Assembly (NCBI RefSeq): GCF_910592395.1
Contig: NC_088320.1
Coordinates: 11,342,501 to 11,406,500 of the forward strand
Direction of reading: 5' to 3'
Length of the DNA: 64,000 nt
From: Lineus longissimus
Taxonomy: Eukaryota > Nemertea > Pilidiophora > Heteronemertea > Lineidae
The stretch's first letter is position 1; each line of letters opens with the position of its first letter. The notes under the pieces are model-generated. The model made no database searches and had not been told where the DNA came from. It was given only the letters and a program-made list of their open reading frames with translations. Below are positions 44,885-56,212 of this stretch, in pieces. A program made the translations under genes and the position numbers.

Positions 44885-46430
44885 CAGACTGAATGATAAT
44901 GTGATCGACATCCACCCGAGCAGCAAATATCACGAACCATTTGTTGATACAGCGGTTTTAATTAACATATGTAGAAAAAGGTCGTGGCATCCGGTGGTTT
45001 TAAGATGTTGTCTGTTCAGAGGCTGCAGCAGTGACAGACTGACGTTTTTACTGGTAATTTCTGCAGCACAGCGCGACTAATACAACACGCTATGTCGACG
45101 CGCCAGTCTATCTCCGCCTTGCAAACGTGAAGCGCGGAAGAAAGTGTACAATATACTGACGCGAGGAATCGGTCTGCCATCGCCCGTCCTGCATATGAAC
45201 TTTGCTAAACTCAATTCACACTGATAGCGACCGTCAGCAGTGTGATATGGACCCACTCATATCATTCATTGCGGATCGGGTAAAATCCGAAAAATTACAA
45301 ATCTCTATTTTTTTTACAACGCACTTAATCAGGTTTATGCTTATTTCTTAATGCTTATTCGGAATCATCAAAGGTCAACGCGTCAAATAAACACATCGAT
45401 TGTCATCACTACTATAATTGACGAGTTGCACTTAGCGTTGAACGCCTTAATAAGCCTGGTTTTACCTCTACTGTCATCCATTATCAACTGACATGATGTA
45501 GTTTTACACAAGGGAGGTTAATGTTTGAGTACTTTGAATAAAGTCATTGCGACAATATCATGCATTTTGTAGTCCAGTTTTCATGATCACTTCATGTACA
45601 GTAGTTGGTAGTTGCAGTAGTTGTTTGTTGTTGTTGTTGTTAGAAGTATAAGTAAGTAGGCGATTCCAGTAAGGCCGCATCATAGTTTACTGTTAGCAAC
45701 AACAACAACACTGGAGACATTTTACACAGAAAAACAATGGAATGTTCCCAATGGGAGACAAGATTTACGCACACACCGGTAACTTAAACCATTCTGGCGT
45801 TAATCGCTGGCTGATATCGAGTACATCACCAGTCTGCACCATCTTGGTTTTCCGAAAATTGGTTTAGCATTGTGGACGCCTGTACATCATGTACATGGTT
45901 ACATAGTTCCGTTTTCAAGAAGTATTACACTCATGAAAAAAGTGTTACTCACAAACCAGCACCCCATTTACACCAAACCCACAACATATCAACACCCACA
46001 CAATCCGATTTTTATACCTCGAACAGCCCGCGCCACGGGTATATGCTAGTCAACATAATTATGATAGGAGAAGAACCCACACAGGAAGGACACTCAATAA
46101 ATGAATTGCTTGCGTGCGCATAGATGATTTTTTTACGAAAGATAGGCAACGGCAAAACTTATTCGCCTCCTATGTTTCATTGTGGAACTGACAACTATCA
46201 TAAATAATGAGCACGCTGATCATAATGGTCGGACTTATCGGGCCCCCTGCAAACCAACATGAAAATAACTGTTTAATAGATTATACTGTCGAAAGGTATT
46301 GAAAAACTTACGAAAGGTCTCGGAATTCAAGAACTCGAGACTTTACGAGTGATTTACGAGAGATTTCGTGACCCATGCAGATTTCGAGAGTTTTCCGAGA
46401 GAAAAACGAGAGTCAGTGTTTGTAGAGGGA
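44885..46430. repeat. Diverged fragment of the outer palindrome arm, interrupted by a Helitron
   Basis: 44885-45405 matches left-arm 4381-4910, including 'aggctgcag.agtgacagactg' and 'gacgcgaggaatcggtct'. 46050-46430 matches left-arm 4911-4975 and then jumps directly to 6357-6716. It therefore lacks the LINE present in both arms. This third locus gives an empty-site reference for the LINE, and the arms do the same for the Helitron inserted here. Confidence 0.88.
45406..46049 (+). mobile_element. Non-autonomous Helitron (644 bp)
   Basis: The arms read 'gattgtcgtcaacataat' where this locus reads 'gattgtcA' + insert + 'Tcaacataat'. The insert starts TCACTACTATAAT and ends CTAG, sitting between A and T with no target duplication, as Helitrons do. 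Just before the end, CCCGCGCCACGGG can form a short hairpin. It contains GTT/AAC trinucleotide runs in inverted orientation (45620-45710) and no helicase coding. A second copy with the same ends is at 52785-53839. Confidence 0.85.
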
Positions 46431-46441
46431 CTCAGTGGTGA

Positions 46442-47310
46442 AGTATAGACTCCCCTATGGCGAGCCAAAAATGTTGTGATGATATGGTCATTAGCTCAAG
46501 ACTTATGCCTATGTCATGGCACTTTTTAAGTTTCCAGTTTTGGCCACCTGGTGGCCAAGTCAAGAATCAGATGCGACCAAATCTCTGCGTCACATGTTAT
46601 CTGACCTAGGGGGTCATGTGTACCAAGTTTCAAGTTCATAGATTTAGCAGCTGATAAATGTGCCATAGTAACACTCAAATGGCCAATTTACACAATTTGA
46701 CCTCTGTGACCTTGAAAATTAGATCGAATCGAAAACCTGTATATAATGTAATGAAGCTTTGCTAGGAGAACCTACCAGAAAAATATCGCCGAAAACAAGT
46801 CACTTGCAAGCGAGATATTGAACTTTTTACCTTTTTTAGTTTTGGCCCTCTGGTGGCCAAGTCGAGAATCAGATCAGGCCGAAATTCGGTGTCATTGGTT
46901 ATATGACATAGGGAGTCATGGGTACTGAATTCCAAGTTCATAGCTTAAGCGGTTAAGAAATGTGCCATAGTTTCACTCAAAAGGCCAATTTACGCCATTT
47001 GACCTCTATCACCTTGAAAATTAGGTCAAGTCAAAAAACTTGTATGATATGTGATGTATCCTTGCTAGGAAAACCTACCATGAAAATTTTATCGAAAACG
47101 AGTCACTCATAAGAGAGATATCACACTTTTTAGGTTTACACTTCTGACCAAGTAAAGAATCAAATCGAACCTAAATTCATTTTATTTTTAAGAGGTAACC
47201 TGACCTGGGGGGTCATGTGTACAAAGTTTCAAGTTCATAGCTTTAGCGGTTAAGAAACGTGCCATTGTTTTTGAAACTGGATACAGACGACGATGACAAC
47301 GGAGGCCAAA
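46442..47310. repeat. Array of ~300 bp units, family X (copy B)
   Basis: Starts at a family right-end motif (agactcccctatggcgagccaaaaat, 46447-46472). Units follow with 'gtggccaagtc.agaatcag' at 46553, 46853 and a decayed one near 47147. It ends 'gaaactggatacagacgac...ggaggccaaaaat' near 47310. Confidence 0.85.
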
Positions 47311-49096
47311 AATGAGAAGCTGCATCCCAGACCAGAATCATATTTTTTATTTCTGGCAGATAAACAGAACTAATTTTGGGAATATTTTTTGTGGCGATCC
47401 ATAGATTTTCAATAGCGCAGGATGTGTGAAAATTGGTCCAATAAGTGTCTCAAACAGCAAGTACACTATTTATAAAACTTACTTATAATACAAAATAAAC
47501 TACCTTGCCTTCCTTTGTTGGGTACTGGGCAGGCTTGGTATGGTGAATAAGTCTTGGAAACACAGAGCAACCTTTAGAATAGAGCAAGAAGCCTGGCATG
47601 CCTGTGCCTGAATCCTCAATCATTCTCAATGTGAATATACGAGATAAAATGGGCACCCTAGTATGTTCGTTGCAGACGATTCGAGATTACTGGATACAGT
47701 CTGATAAACCATCTTATAATTGGCGATTGGTTCTGGCAAAATCAATGGATAATTCTGATAATGCACTCCTGCTGAATTGATAGAATTAATAGAATTAATA
47801 GAATTAATTCCCAAAGTTTACATTATTTTAAACACAAATCGGAAGATCGCCGAGATCGAATGTTGATCTTGCACGGTATTAGAGAATACCAAAAGCAGGA
47901 TGGTGCACCAAATCCCCTTAAAATCATACACACATTGGTAAAATCACTTGACTAAAAGTTGAGGGGAAAAATATGGACACAGAAAGATGAATAATAGCTG
48001 GATAGAAGGCATGTAGAATTTGATTTATGCTAATTTGAGCCAATTTGAAGAATTCCTATCTAAATTTACAGAAAAATGTACATGAAAGTGTACACAACTG
48101 GACGAAATAAACTTTGAATGTATTTTCCAGCCAAACTAAGAATATTATACCTTTTTTGATATGATTGGGAGGATATATTGGACTATATTTCTACCTCAGG
48201 TGAAGTTCAAAGTCACGTGGGCCACAAGGTCAAATTCAAGGTCAAAAAGGTCATCACTCTTTGAAACACCCCAATGTAAAAAGTAATGTCAGATTTGGAA
48301 TCATTGCTAAATTCCTCTGCTAGAAATACCAACTTTATCAAATTTGACAAATCGGTTACAGAGATATGATCATTTGAATATTGTCAGCAATGCCCTTTTT
48401 GGCCAAAATTGCGAAAATTGGGTGGGCTGTATCTCGGGAACCATACGTCAGAATAAAATAAAATTGGGAATATCAGCTTTTTCTCCAAAAATAAGCATAT
48501 TAATCACATTTCAGTAAAATCGAAGGGGGTATGTTTTACTTTTTACATTTTTTGGGGTGATTCAACACGGAATGACCCCTTCCTGACCTTGGAAATTAGG
48601 TCAAGGTCAAAATGTTTCAATCACTATGTTAAGCTAGATCAGATCAATCAATGACATCTGAATATCACACAGTGAAAGTTTCTTAGATAGGATATGGTAT
48701 ATTACCCACATTGGATTGTATGACCTTGACCTACTTACACCTGAAAAGTAGGTCTCATTGACCTTAATTTTTGTCATGAAGTTTCATCAGAGGCATCCAC
48801 AGAGAAAAACCCATGATCCGAGCTATCCGGTTTCACAAGATATTAACAAAATATAGTTTTCAAAGATGGCCGCCTTGAGCCCTAAAAGTAGGACAAACTG
48901 CAATGATTTTTGGTATGTCAAGTCGCGTTGTCATAAGACATCCACCTACCATTGTTGACGGACGACAAACAAGACGTGATGACATAAGCTCACCAAGGTG
49001 AACTAAAAAATGCTAACGCCGCCATTTAATATCACCTATGTCGTGTGCCAGTTCCCCATTCTTTGTCTGGCCTTCAAAGCAAGTAGTACTACTTAC
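47311..49096. other. Intronic repeat-derived sequence, no gene
   Basis: No credible exon. From about 48180 it is rich in direct and inverted AGGTCA/TGACCT strings ('tgaccttgacctacttacacctgaaaagtaggtc' split at 48721-48754). It ends in 'gacggacgacaaacaagacg' and a 'gctcaccaaggtgaac' near-palindrome at 48987-49002. This suggests an older relative of family X. Confidence 0.55.
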
Positions 49097-49460
49097 GTGG
49101 CAATACAGGTTTTGTTGTTGCCCATGTTCCTTGTTTGGAAAAGGTGTAATCTTGTGCTTCGATAATGCCGAACGCTTTGTCCCAATCTGGATCACTATCA
49201 AGGGACAACTCAGTATTGAATGCATCTCCACATGCCTCTTTTACTGCAGCCTTAAATTGTGTCTCTGTTAAGTCAGCTAATTGGTTTGTAGCATCTTCAC
49301 AGAAGGATGTGCAGCGAACTGGTCCTTCTCCATCAGGGTCAGGGTGACGAGTGAACAACTTCACTTTTGTTGGCAGGGCAGATTCATTGAATTTATTCCG
49401 CGTTGTTTCGACACTGAATCTCGTCAACAGTGCTCTTTTTGGATAAGACCACATCCAATG
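49097..49460 (-). CDS. Internal exon of the unidentified gene (upstream of 42367-43049)
   Basis: Bounded by an acceptor (cgttttcatttccag, exon starts at 49460) and a perfect donor (CCAC|gtaagt, exon ends at 49097). The 364-base exon is open in phase 0 for 121 codons with one base left over. It starts HWMWSYPKRALLTRF and includes PTKVKLFTRHPDPDGEGPVR and a Cys/acidic helical region (CEDATNQLADLTETQFKAA). The left-over base plus the first two of the exon at 43049 make a Pro codon without creating a stop. No family recognised. The intron to the next exon would be about 6 kb and is full of repeats. Confidence 0.6.
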
Positions 49461-49964
49461 CTGGAAATGAAAACGAAACATTCAGGGACCATACCGCTTT
49501 CAAAGGTAGTCTCTTATTTTGTATAATATACTGAAATACGCCAGGTACATATATGCCCCCCCCCCCTCCAAAAAAAAACACACTGAAATTAACATTTTTA
49601 CCAACTTGCATGCCACCTAGACTCACGCGCTTTCTGATTCCCACATTAATATCAAGTTGGCATAGACAGGTTTCGTAACCCAAACAATGACGAAGTACGA
49701 AACTACGATGGGCTGTCATGTCATAAAGTCCTGTGCAAATTCATTTACGTGACACTCGTATCATCAAGCAGTTTGTATGAGGAAATCAGTCAAGTTTTCA
49801 AAATGAAGTGGTCTAGGGACCATGTGGCTCACATTGATGAAACACTTTTTATGCCATGTAAATCATGATAACACGCATGACATAGTCCACATGGCGATAG
49901 TATGTCAGCTGACGTTAGGAGTTGTAGAACATTCCCTGGGCTTTGTTTAGTTACAAGGGTCTAA
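49461..49964. other. No feature recognised
   Basis: Contains a C run with adjacent A run (49555-49580). 'gggaccatgtggctcac' near 49810 recalls the family X left end in decayed form. Upstream exons of the minus-strand gene were not found here. Confidence 0.45.
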
Positions 49965-50581
49965 GGCTGATGTTGCATAGGAATGAGCTACTCACGCCAC
50001 ATTTTTCATCGACTCACGGCTCATTTTCACGTGTCACTCCTCATTTGTCATGAGTGACCGCGGCGGTTTACATACAGATCACTTTTTGCTCGTTCATTTG
50101 TCACTTGGATTTTCTCGGCGACGCACATGGACTCAGAAGAAGAGATGGCAGCCATGCTGCTCCTGATGGAGAATAGAAAACGAAAGCGGCGGCGACGGAC
50201 GAGAACAATGTGGTACATAAAATTGCTGCATTTTTGTTATTGTTTCTCATTTCCAATCGAAATTAGCTATTGTATTAATGTGTAAACTAATGAAAATGCC
50301 GAAAAGTAGCGATACTCATAGTTTTGAAGGCGATATCGCTACAAATACACATGGACGTCCACTTTCTTTGCCAGCTCATTTCACAAAGAATGAACATGTC
50401 CATTCATCGCCTCACTCGTGAAATGACATGAAATGACGTGAGACGACGAATGCGGGCAAAACTTACAAAATTCACTTCAATGAGAACAATAGGTTTTCCA
50501 ATGTCCATTCATCAGCTCACGAATGACAAGTGACAAATGAGTCGTGAGTCGATGAAACGTGAGGTCTATGTAACTTCAGCC
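49965..50581 (+). mobile_element. PIF/Harbinger-type MITE with a transposase N-terminal exon
   Basis: Terminal inverted repeats GGCTGATGTTGCATAG and CTATGTAACTTCAGCC are flanked by TAA on both sides (49962-49964 and 50582-50584), the TWA target duplication of PIF/Harbinger elements. Longer subterminal similarity ('catcgactcacg.ctcattt') runs inward from both ends. An ATG at 50127 opens MDSEEEMAAMLLLMENRKRK followed by Arg-rich RRRRTRTMW, much like the start of animal Harbinger transposases. The catalytic remainder is deleted. Confidence 0.82.
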
Positions 50582-50754
50582 TAATGCATTTATAAACCTG
50601 TGCTGTGGTGTTCCAAACAATGAACCAACCTCAGTTCTTGATATTGAAGTGATGAGGGCAGCATGGAGCGTTGTTATGTTAGGTTCTTGATATTGACGCG
50701 ATGAGGGCAGCATGTAGCGTTGTTGTGTTAGTAAGGAATAATAATCATATTCCT

Positions 50755-50870
50755 GGTTAGTTCATAGCTCCAGCGGTTTAGAAACGTGCCACTGCTTTTA
50801 TAACAGGATACAGACGACGAGGAAAGCAGCGGTGTTGTATAGACTTCCCTAAGGTGAGCCAAAAATGAGG
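50755..50870. repeat. Family X right-end remnant
   Basis: 'agttcatagctccagcggtt', 'aaacgtgccactg' and 'agacttccctaaggtgagcc' reproduce the final 110 bp of family X without any left end. Confidence 0.75.
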
Positions 50871-50876
50871 ATTTAA

Positions 50877-51484
50877 AGGGAAGCTATGGGAATTACTCCC
50901 CATTCGACCACAGATACAACCTTAACATCTACGTAAACTGTGTATTCTTAACAACAACTGTGGCTCTTGGTTTTATAAATAAACAAACATTAATGAGTAA
51001 AATGGATGATTTTAAATGCCTATTTTTGAATCAAGTAAGCCGCCATTGTGACAATCAGCTGTTCGAACAATGGCAAATGCTTAGAATGACAGATGACAGT
51101 TCTGCCATTTCTTCGGGTTCTTCGTCGACGTCCGGCGATGAATCCTTCGATTACAACCGTGCATCAGCAGAAGAACCAGCAGGTCTATTTCCCTATGCGT
51201 TTGAGCCAAGGTACCGGGGCAGAAAAAGGTCTGGAAACTTAGTGGAAACGAGTAGTACTCGCCTTGATGAAAAAACCCCACTGCATCCATGACGTCATTC
51301 GCCCGGGAGATTTGAACAAACATGGCTACCCCCGCAAACTGCTTATTAAATGCAATTTTCTGCACTACCTAGGAATATTCATCAAATCCTTGGTGTAGAG
51401 TATTTGTTTGTCATGTAACTTGGTATGTATTTGTTTAAAAAAATATTTGATTTTGCTGCATCAATTTATTCCCATAGCTTCCCT
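50877..51484 (+). mobile_element. TTAA-targeting DNA element (608 bp) with a P2X7-like N-terminal exon
   Basis: Inverted repeats AGGGAAGCTATGGGAAT and ATTCCCATAGCTTCCCT are flanked on both sides by TTAA (50873-50876, 51485-51488), the target duplication of piggyBac and Kolobok-type elements. The inside has a plus frame, 50960-51292. The rest of any transposase is missing. Confidence 0.82.
50960..51292 (+). CDS. N-terminal fragment of a transposon-encoded protein (P2X7-like Ser-rich/FPYAFEP type)
   Basis: A 110-codon frame inside the TTAA element. A more natural start is the Met at 51002 (MDDFKCLFLNQ). It has a Ser/Asp-rich patch (SSAISSGSSSTSGDES) and then LFPYAFEPRY. Invertebrate proteins carrying the zinc-binding C-terminal region also found in P2X7 receptors often have an acidic Ser-rich stretch followed by such a YxFEP motif. 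The zinc domain itself is absent, so it is a fragment. The family guess is from memory of the pattern. Confidence 0.4.
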   Translation: MALGFINKQTLMSKMDDFKCLFLNQVSRHCDNQLFEQWQMLRMTDDSSAISSGSSSTSGDESFDYNRASAEEPAGLFPYAFEPRYRGRKRSGNLVETSSTRLDEKTPLHP

Positions 51485-52784
51485 TTAAAATGAACATTTT
51501 TGGCCATTTCTGATGACCACCGATGTCCTCCATCTGATCATGAGGGCAACAGAGAGATTACCATGGCAATGTCGCGACGTCACAACGCATTTGGGGCACG
51601 TCATGACGTTATCGGCCCCAACACAGCAAAAAGCTAAAAACTTTCTTTTTTTTTCACCCTCCCGCGATAGGGCAGATCAACTTCTCAATACTTTTGCTGA
51701 TATATTCTCAATACAAAGTGATGAATTGTTACTTAACACGTCTGGTCTATACTCGATATATAGAGTTTAACAAAATGGCGGCCGATACTCAGAAAGTATG
51801 CTGTACTCTTGTTTGCAAATTTTTAAAATCTCAATTTATTTTACAACCTTGCAATTTACTGGAGAGGCTGATGCAAGGCTGTAACTTTGCACATGTAGAG
51901 GCCATTTCCTTTTATTCAAATAGTCCCTCCAAAAAGGTTTTGGTTTAAGTTGATACATGTTCAGCTTCCTGTGTTCCTAATTTGCATAAACTGATAAGGG
52001 GCTTCCCTTCCGGTAGGCAAGGGTCTTAGGATCATGGACAGGGAGCAAGACGAGCAATCTTGTCTCTCCCGTTTATCAAGTATCATCTAAAGTTGTTTGA
52101 GAGCCAAATTGGCTTTAAGTTTTGTTAGATTGGAGAGTGGGAATCAGGGATAATCGACCAGGTCAAATTTATCTTGTGAGTAAACTGTTTATTTACTTTT
52201 AGACCATTTTTTCTCAGACTGTGGAAATCCACATGTGCTGCCTATTTGTAAATGCATTTATGTACAGCATGTACTATGACATCGATATGGTGTAAGTATT
52301 TACCTTCCATGAATGTTCATTTAACCTATTTATTCAATTATCTGCTTTTGTCTAGTAGTCATGCTTAGTTGGATATAATTACAGCTTTATTGAATGTTTT
52401 GGTGAATCTATTATCGTTCGTTTTGAGTTCAGTTTACTATCTGGCATTGGGCCTAGTAATATTATTATGGAATATTTGTTATAAAGCATAACTGTCTCTT
52501 TGAGCATTGGGCTCCAGTAGTCTTAAAACTTAAGACGATAAAAGAAAATGAAACGGCCAGGGGCCATTGTGCTCACCGTAGTTGAAAGCAAATGTTGCGC
52601 ACTAAAAATTATTTACGATACGTGAATAGGTGATATGTAGCCTAGTAGCTAGGCATACTCATACATGTATATTGAGTGGCTAGTAGTAGGACAGGGCGGT
52701 ATATATTAGTTTATGATCTGACCAATAATTGTCGATGAGCAGAAGATATAAGGTACCGTATTTAAGTTTAACATTTTATTCATA
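51485..52784. other. No gene recognised
   Basis: Short frames at 51513 and 51694 have no support. A family X left-end motif (gggccattgtgctcacc, 52561-52577) stands alone, without units after it. Confidence 0.5.
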
Positions 52785-53839
52785 TCACTACTATAATGGA
52801 CGTAGAGCTGAAATAGTTTGTCACACATCTCCTCCGTCAGTTCAGATCGGATGACCTCGAAACTTTTCCTGAAAGTCGTGGTTGATATGGAGATGGACCT
52901 CGCCGGGTTAAGTTGGTAAAATTTGCAGCAATCTCGGAGAAATAGCACTTTTTGTTCTTTCTTTATATGGGCATACTCATGAACATAAGGGGCCTTTTCA
53001 GCAGGTCTGATTTGCATATGGGGCCATCTGTTAAATCAAAAGTGTGGGATCATACAAAAATAAGCCAGGAAAGTATTGGGGCCACTACATGTTTAAAGCA
53101 CTCATCCATTTCCGCAATTTTCCCCCTTTATTTTGGTCGTACTCTTTCACCTTACGTTGTTTAATCGCTCTTAATTTTTCTAAGTACCGTATGGGAATTC
53201 ATCACGTGATACACGTCTCATTATAACGAAACCGCCTCACCTGACCCAAGCACTGGCCGCAAAGTAGCGCACAGCTCCTTATATGAATACCCGGGGCAAA
53301 TACAAAATATAATATAAAATCCCGATTAACATTTCTTTACTGCAATAAAAACAGGCTAACCACTGCCTATTAACAAGTAAGTGAGTGTTCCGGAACGAGT
53401 GGAGTCTGTGCGGAGGGTGTCGAAAAAACCCTAGGCGAACTACTTCCTCCATCTGGTGCTGCCACCCACTATGCTCGCGGCATTTGTTGTACTAAGTTCG
53501 TAACACGCCAACTCTTTACCATTCGCGAAATAGTTCGTCAAAATAAGTCGAGACCACTTTGAAGAGTGGTGGAGTTTGATTTTTCCGGTCGTTTTGGCCA
53601 AAAACGCGTATAGTGTAAGTAATTTGGAGGAATATCTCATCCCCCAAATCATCATATTCGATTTGTAAACACTGTGGTCGGAGCAGAGTGCTCCACATCA
53701 CACATCGACCTATTTTACGCATATCAAAATCAAGATAACATCACAACCCCCAGACATATAATTTCATTTCACCCAAATTGCCCCGACCCCACAGTAAGCC
53801 AACACCCTAAAACAACCCACGCCACGGGTATTATGCTAG
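52785..53839 (+). mobile_element. Non-autonomous Helitron (1,055 bp)
   Basis: It has the same ends as 45406-46049: it begins TCACTACTATAATGGACG after an A, ends 'cccacgccacgggtattatgCTAG' before a T, with no target duplication. The inner sequence is largely different from the first copy except toward the 3' end. Variable inside with constant ends is typical of Helitrons that have captured other DNA. Confidence 0.8.
52791..53031 (-). CDS. Possible captured exon within the Helitron
   Basis: After a minus-strand acceptor-like 'gatttaacag' (53032), a frame opens with WPHMQIRPAEKAPYVHEYAH and continues through FLRDCCKFYQLNPARSI and TFRKSFEVIRSELTEEM. It stays open across the Helitron border to 52706, so only the part inside the Helitron can be original coding. 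No family is recognised with confidence. Chance is possible. Confidence 0.3.
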
Positions 53840-53863
53840 TTCATTATAATAAGGGACATACAA

Positions 53864-54719
53864 TGGGTGATTTCAAAGTCAGTTTTTAGATTTAGTTTTA
53901 AAACTAAATGGGACACTAAAACCCTTGATTAAACCAGCATTGAAATGAAGTGGGTTTTAGTTTCATCCTATTTCAAAGTCGGTGTTTGTTGGTTTTAGCT
54001 TTATGTCCAGTTTTAGCTTAAAACTAAGGGATGGTTTTAGTGTCAAAAACTAACACCGGGACTAAAACTAAAACTCTCCAAAACACCAGAAATGAAATCA
54101 GTTCTGGTGTTAGTTTTGACACTCAGTTTAAGCATTATCCTATTTCAAATTAGGTTTTAGTTTCACACTGAAACCAACTGGAACACCAAGGTCTGATCTT
54201 AATCCCAGCTCGGTGTTATATTTGGAAGATTTGTAGTGCATTTTGTATTACCAATAAAACTAACACCTTAGGCATTAACACAGAGTTTCAAAGTTGGTGT
54301 TGGTGTTAAGAAGGGAAAAAAATCATGTTATTTGTACCATTTCAAGAAGTAGTTGCATGTATTTTGAACGCTGATGGGAATGATGATGGACGTGAAAGAA
54401 GACGACCAAATTTCGTTCGACGACCAGCAATGGAAGCGGTTACTTGCTAGGGAAACAACAGTAACAACGACAACAACATGCATGTTTGGTTTTTCCAAGG
54501 TTTTATCTCTGTCCATCTTGGTGTTAGTTTTACCTGCAGAATAAAACATCTTCTTAGTTTCAGCCCAGGTTTTAGGTGTTTAGATAAAACCAGGTGTTGG
54601 TGTTAAACTAAAACCTCGAATTGGTCTTATCCAGACATAGGTTTTTAGGGGTAGAAATTAAGAATAAAACTGACACTAACACCCAACACTAAAACCAAAA
54701 CCAACTTTGAAATCACCCA
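53864..54719. mobile_element. TIR element packed with TTTTAGTTT-like repeats (856 bp)
   Basis: The ends TGGGTGATTTCAAAGT and ACTTTGAAATCACCCA are exact inverted repeats. Inside, 'ggttttagt' and its complement 'actaaaacc' recur dozens of times in both orientations. No target duplication is evident. No coding content. The superfamily is unassigned. Confidence 0.75.
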
Positions 54720-54879
54720 ATGCAGTTACCATGGCTGAGGCCAAAGTATTGTTAGCCCTGGAGGATATAGGCCTAGGCCTATGATGTATTATCGCTAAAA
54801 GAAGGCTAATTTACCACATTTAAATAAACAAATTTTGGACAAACGAGTAATCACAGCCATGGGGTACATGTACAGTGTA

Positions 54880-56212
54880 CAAAATTTGAAAACAATAGTC
54901 ATTATGGTTAAGAAACATGCAAGTTACAGCCTAATGGCCAACTTAAGCTATTTGACCCCTGTGACCTTGAATCCATGAGACACACATACTGTAGTCGCTA
55001 AATGTACCTATGATATCAAATTGGTGGCAATCAGGCAAGTACCATAGTTAAGGAAAAATCACATTTCTAAGGTTTTCAGACTGGGCCCCCTAGTGGCCAA
55101 ATGGTGAATCAGATCGGATTGAACTTCGACACCTGAGATCTCCGAACATAGGGTACATGTGTATCAAATTTGGGATCAATGGTCAATGTGGTTAAGAATC
55201 ATGCCGTAGTTGCAGCCCATCGGCCAACTTGCACCATCTGACCTCAATGACCTTGAAAAGTAGGTCAAATATAAAATCCATGTGACATATACTGTGTCGT
55301 GGTTAGATGTACCCATGATAATTGATATCGAATGGGTGTCAATCGGACAAGTAGTTAAGGAATAATCACATTTTTAAGGTTTTCAGGTTTGGCCCCCAGG
55401 TGGCCAAATGGTGAATCAGATCGGACCCAACTTCAGTCCCTGAGATCACCTAACTATTGGTTACATGTGTACTAGATTTGAGATCAACGGTCACTGCGGT
55501 TAAGAAACGTGCCTAACGGCCAACGTACGCGATTTGACCTCTCTGACGTTGAAAAATAGGTCAAACCACAAATCCATGTGACATACTGTATTGTGGTTAA
55601 ATGTACCCATAATATCAAATTGGTGGCAATGGGGCACGTAGTTAAGGAATAATCACATTTTAAAGATTTTCAGGTTTGGCCCCCTAGTGGCCAAACAGTG
55701 AATCAGATCGAACCCAAGTTCTATCCCTAAGATCACCTGACTATTGGTTACATGTGTACCAAATTTGAGATAAATGGTCATTGCGGTTAAGAAACGTGCC
55801 ATGGTTACAGCCTAACAGTAACAGTCAACTTACGCCATTTGACCTCTGTGACCTTGAAAAGAAAGTCAAATCAAAAACCTGTATGATATGTGATGTATCC
55901 TTGCTTGGAGTACCTACCATAACATTTTAATTGAAAACGCATCATTAACAAGGGAGATAACACACTTCTTACGTTACAACGTTTGGCCCCATGGTGGCCA
56001 AGTTGAGAATCGGAGCGACTGAAATTCAGTGTCAGAGGTCATCTGACCTACATGTCCTAGGGGGTCAAGTGTACAAAGTTTCAAATTCACAGCCCCGGTG
56101 GTTAAGAAACGTGCCACTGTTTTAGAAATAGGATAAGACGACGGCGGACGCCAGACGACGGACGACAGACACTGCGGTATTGTCTAGACTCCCCTACGGT
56201 GAGCCAAAAATA
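54880..56212. repeat. Array of ~300 bp units, family X (copy C, longest)
   Basis: Four or more units, with 'gtggccaa' starts at 55092, 55399, 55686 and 55994. Each has the 'ggttaagaaacgtgcc' and 'tttgacct..gaccttgaaaa.taggtcaaa' blocks. It ends in the best-preserved right end (agactcccctacggtgagcc, 56187-56206) after a 'gacgacgg' run. The left end is not preserved. Confidence 0.85.

Noticed and set aside
52706-53017. Frame with weak likeness to tyrosine-recombinase C-termini (FRKSFEVIRSELTEEM...)
   Set aside because: The frame crosses the Helitron 5' border at 52785, the similarity is short, and the key His-x-x-Arg context and Tyr are not evident.
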